DNA from: Bacteroidales bacterium
Lineage (GTDB): Bacteria; Bacteroidota; Bacteroidia; Bacteroidales; UBA932
DNA length: 8,799 nucleotides
Reading direction: 5' to 3'
NCBI GenBank assembly: GCA_017538685.1
Contig: JAFYIK010000079.1
Location: forward strand, 1-8,799
The translations under genes and the position numbers were made by a program. The notes below the pieces were generated by a model. That model worked only from the letters and a program-made list of their open reading frames with translations, was not told the origin of the DNA and ran no database searches. Below, piece by piece: positions 6,580 through 8,799 of the stretch (the stretch's first letter is position 1; every line of letters begins with the position of its first letter).

Positions 6580-6608
6580 GAGATTTCTCGACTGCGCTCG
6601 AAATGACA
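6580..6608. repeat. REP-like dispersed repeat unit
   Basis: Begins directly after the transporter stop codon. GATTTCTCGACTGCGCTCG followed by AAATGACA matches from memory a short imperfect palindrome widely scattered in intergenic regions of Bacteroidota and other phyla; read on the other strand it produces the familiar spurious peptide MSFRAQSRNL. It forms an imperfect stem: ATTTC (6583-6587) with GAAAT (6600-6604), then GA (6590-6591) with TC (6598-6599) after a 2-base bulge. No second copy lies in the window. Confidence 0.55.
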
Positions 6609-6620
6609 AAAAAAGTGTCG

Positions 6621-6647
6621 AAGATGTCCCTAAAAATGGGACATCTT
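6621..6647. terminator. long hairpin, copy 1 of two; probable terminator
   Basis: Perfect 10-bp stem AAGATGTCCC (6621-6630) / GGGACATCTT (6638-6647) with loop TAAAAAT. It lies between convergent genes. On the minus strand, a run of seven T's follows the stem after a six-base gap, so it could end the RNase R transcript. On the plus strand only a scattered TTTT follows. It is identical to copy 2 except for one loop base. Confidence 0.6.
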
Positions 6648-6670
6648 GTGCGTTTTAGGGGGTATTTTGC

Positions 6671-6701
6671 TTAAGATGTCCCGAAAAATGGGACATCTTA
6701 A
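6671..6701. terminator. long hairpin, copy 2 of two; probable terminator
   Basis: Perfect 12-bp stem TTAAGATGTCCC (6671-6682) / GGGACATCTTAA (6690-6701) with loop GAAAAAT. It repeats copy 1 after a 23-base spacer, with one loop substitution and the stem longer by two pairs. No strong T-run follows on either strand, so it may stop transcription only weakly or protect the 3' end of the rnr or transporter message. The pair could equally belong to a dispersed palindromic repeat family. Confidence 0.55.
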
Positions 6702-6735
6702 ACGATGCTAGCAAAAGGATGAGGCCAAAATAGCC

Positions 6736-8724
6736 TTATTCTTCCATCTCGGAATCCAGGAGTTCGAAATCCAGCAAACGCTGCTCGAGGTTGGCGGATG
6801 CGACACGGATGCGGACGGGGTCGCCGAGGCGGTAGATCTTGCGGGTGCGGCGGCCGCGGAGGCGGTACTTGTCCTCTTCGAACTCGTAGAAGTCACCCTT
6901 GATTTCGCGAAGAGGGACCATACCCTCGATGTGGGTGGGTTCGATCTCCACATACATACCCCATTCGGTGACGCCGGAGACTTGGCCGTCGAAGATTTCG
7001 CCGACGTGGTCCTGCATATACTCCACCAGCTTGTACTTGATGCTGGTGCGCTCGGCGTCGGTGGCGATGGCTTCACGCTCGGAGGCGTGGTCGCACTGGG
7101 CGGCATAGTAGTCTTTGTCCTGGCTCTTGCCGTTTGCCAAATAGATAGCCAGCAGACGATGGACCATCAGGTCCGGGTAACGGCGGATAGGCGAAGTGAA
7201 GTGGGTATAGTCCGCGAAGGCGAGGCCGTAGTGGCCGATGTTGTCCACACTGTACTTCGCTTTCGCCATCGAGCGGAGGGCGATTTCGCGGAAGGCGTCG
7301 GCTTCGGGACGGCCGGCGGCACGCGTCAGGAGGTCGCCGATTGCATTGGCGGACCCGCGGCCTTCGAGCTCGGTGCCCATCGTGTAGCCCATACTCTTCG
7401 CGAAGACGCGCAGGCCGGCCAGTTTCTCCTGATTCGGCTCGTCGTGGACGCGATAAACGAAGGTCTTGCCCTTGCCCGAAACGAATTCCGCCACGCTGCG
7501 GTTCGCCAGAAGCATAAACTCTTCGATCAGCCAGTTGGCCTCGAAGGAATGGACCTGGTATATCTCTATCGGTTTGCCCGTCTCGTCGCACTTCACCTTC
7601 ATCTCCGGACGGTCGAAGTCGATCGCCCCCGCCTTCGCTCGTCGGGACTTCAAGATCAGGGCCATCGACATCAGGGTCTTAAGAGCGGTCCCGAGCTCGG
7701 AAGTATCTTCCTCGCTCTTTATGATATCCTGCGCCTGATTGTAGTCCAGGCGGAAATCCGAGTTGATGACCGTTCTTCCGAACCAGCGCTTGCGGACCTT
7801 GGCGTCTGCAGTCAGCTCGAAAACGGCGGAGAAGGTCAGTTTGTCTTCGTGAGGACGCAGGGAGCAGAGCTTGTTGCAGAGCTTTTCGGGGAGCATAGGC
7901 ACGGTGCGGTCCACCAGATAAACTGAAGTTCCGCGGTCCTGGGCCTCTTTGTCCACGGGAGAACCCGGGAGCACATAGTGCGACACGTCCGCGATATGGA
8001 CGCCCACCTCGAAATTGCCGTTCTCAAGCGGCTTGAACGAAAGCGCGTCGTCGAAATCCTTCGCATCCTCAGGGTCGATGGTGAAGGTGAAAGTCTGGCG
8101 AAAATCCTTACGCTCGGCGAGGTCGGCGGGAGTGATTTCGGAAGGAATCTTGTCAGCCGCTTCCTCCACCTCCTTCTCGAAACGATAGGGCAGATTGAAC
8201 TCCGCCAGGATGGCGTGCATCTCCGTTTCGTTAGCGCCGGGAGCGCCGAGCACATCCACCACCCTGCCATAAGGGCAGTTCTCGCCGCGATTCCATCCTT
8301 CCACCCTTGCAGCCACTTTGTAGCCGGTCTGAGCGCCCATAGCCAAGGCCTCTTGCCCGTCGACCTCTATGTCGTAGGGCATAAAGCGGCTCTGCATCAG
8401 CACCCAGGCGTGCGCGCCCACCATATGGAATACGCCCACGAAAGGCTTCTCGGAGCGCTTGATGATCTCCACTATCTCGCCTTCGCGACGCTCGCCCCTG
8501 GCCGCCTGGCCGGCGAGCGCTTTGGTGCGGCCGCCGTGGTGCGGGGTCTTTGTGACTGCGACACGCACCGTGTCGCCATTCAAAGCCCCGCGGGTCTTGG
8601 CGGCCCGCACGAACACATCGTCGTCTTCGCCGTCGATCATGACGAACACATAACCCTCGCGGGTCATCTGCACCTTGCCGACGAATTGCGGAAAGACGGT
8701 CCTCCCTGCCTTTCTCTTACGCAT
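6736..8724 (-). CDS. rnr: ribonuclease R (RNB-family 3'-5' exoribonuclease)
   Basis: 662 residues. It is a processive 3'-5' exoribonuclease that degrades structured RNA, acting in mRNA decay and in rRNA and tmRNA quality control. Two cold-shock-type domains cover about 8-160. The RNB catalytic domain runs from about 205 to 535 with the metal-binding aspartates of IDPEDAKDFDDA (D217, D223, D225, D226), Y250 in SHYV, and the catalytic-arginine block HFTSPIRRYPDLMVHR (508-523). A C-terminal S1 domain covers about 573-655. The protein starts almost directly at the first cold-shock domain and lacks the N-terminal winged-helix region found in most Bacteroidota RNase R proteins; an in-frame TAA two codons upstream of the ATG rules out a simple N-terminal extension. 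There is no basic C-terminal tail. It stands alone and is convergent with the transporter gene. Confidence 0.95.
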   Translation of the reverse strand: MRKRKAGRTVFPQFVGKVQMTREGYVFVMIDGEDDDVFVRAAKTRGALNGDTVRVAVTKTPHHGGRTKALAGQAARGERREGEIVEIIKRSEKPFVGVFHMVGAHAWVLMQSRFMPYDIEVDGQEALAMGAQTGYKVAARVEGWNRGENCPYGRVVDVLGAPGANETEMHAILAEFNLPYRFEKEVEEAADKIPSEITPADLAERKDFRQTFTFTIDPEDAKDFDDALSFKPLENGNFEVGVHIADVSHYVLPGSPVDKEAQDRGTSVYLVDRTVPMLPEKLCNKLCSLRPHEDKLTFSAVFELTADAKVRKRWFGRTVINSDFRLDYNQAQDIIKSEEDTSELGTALKTLMSMALILKSRRAKAGAIDFDRPEMKVKCDETGKPIEIYQVHSFEANWLIEEFMLLANRSVAEFVSGKGKTFVYRVHDEPNQEKLAGLRVFAKSMGYTMGTELEGRGSANAIGDLLTRAAGRPEADAFREIALRSMAKAKYSVDNIGHYGLAFADYTHFTSPIRRYPDLMVHRLLAIYLANGKSQDKDYYAAQCDHASEREAIATDAERTSIKYKLVEYMQDHVGEIFDGQVSGVTEWGMYVEIEPTHIEGMVPLREIKGDFYEFEEDKYRLRGRRTRKIYRLGDPVRIRVASANLEQRLLDFELLDSEMEE

Positions 8725-8727
8725 CTG

Positions 8728-8763
8728 TTATACTGTCTTTCTGCCTCGTCTATTAGGTTTCAT
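8728..8763 (-). CDS. possible 11-codon upstream ORF of rnr
   Basis: ATG at 8763 reads MKPNRRGRKTV and stops at TAA (8730-8728), three bases (CAG) before the rnr ATG and in the same frame. The peptide is strongly basic and resembles the first residues of RNase R itself (RKRKAGRTV). It could be a regulatory leader peptide, a relic of an N-terminal extension cut by a nonsense change, or chance. Translation is not supported by any ribosome binding site. Confidence 0.25.
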   Translation of the reverse strand: MKPNRRGRKTV

Positions 8764-8799
8764 CGCGGTACGTATGTAGTAAGTAATTTAGCTTGCCCC

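Noticed and set aside
6235..6609. 124-codon minus-strand frame opposite the transporter, starting MSFRAQSRNL
   Set aside because: Its first residues are the well-known mistranslation of the REP-like repeat. The rest is antisense to the MATE gene.
6580..6735. CRISPR-like array, because of repeated units
   Set aside because: Only two copies, each internally palindromic, with one spacer and no cas genes. These are hairpin repeats.
6931..7926. 331-codon open frame antisense to rnr
   Set aside because: Lies wholly opposite a gene with all RNase R motifs. High GC and codon bias often keep the opposite strand open, and the peptide resembles no family.

Overview
The window looks like a chromosomal segment of a member of the Bacteroidota, most likely an uncultured gut-type Bacteroidales. 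The grounds are the protein families, the Bacteroidota -7 promoter motif TAnnTTTG directly before two start codons, the lack of clear Shine-Dalgarno sequences, and a sigma factor / membrane-barrel gene pair typical of that phylum. Taxonomy below phylum is inference.

Layout. Positions 1-108 are non-coding as far as can be seen. On the minus strand, 1835 down to 109 is a two-gene operon: a sigma-70-family (ECF-like) factor, then a protein with a short cytosolic N-terminus, one inner-membrane helix, a long periplasmic linker and a C-terminal outer-membrane beta-barrel. This matches the architecture of the dual membrane-spanning anti-sigma factors described in Bacteroides and is the most interesting system here. 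Upstream of it, 1836-1944 holds three consecutive inverted repeats. Next on the minus strand is an all-trans polyprenyl diphosphate synthase (1945-2916).

On the plus strand, diverging from the synthase, is a von Willebrand factor A lipoprotein (2990-4264). It is followed by rsgA (4289-5233), a ribosome-assembly GTPase with its own -7 box, and by a one-base-overlapping MATE-family transporter (5233-6579). The plus-strand genes converge on an RNase R gene on the minus strand (8724-6736).

The convergent gap 6580-6735 holds a REP-like dispersed-repeat unit right after the transporter stop and two nearly identical long hairpins. These probably act as a two-way terminator and/or belong to a dispersed palindromic family. 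RNase R starts directly at its first cold-shock domain, without the usual N-terminal winged-helix region, and is preceded by a tiny in-frame basic upstream ORF.

Functionally the genes are mixed: envelope sensing and gene regulation (sigma / trans-envelope partner), isoprenoid synthesis, a surface or periplasmic adhesion-type lipoprotein, ribosome maturation, efflux and RNA decay. Only the sigma/anti-sigma pair is clearly one functional unit. GC content in sampled lines is lower in that pair (about 43-45%) than in the transporter and RNase R genes (about 65-72%).
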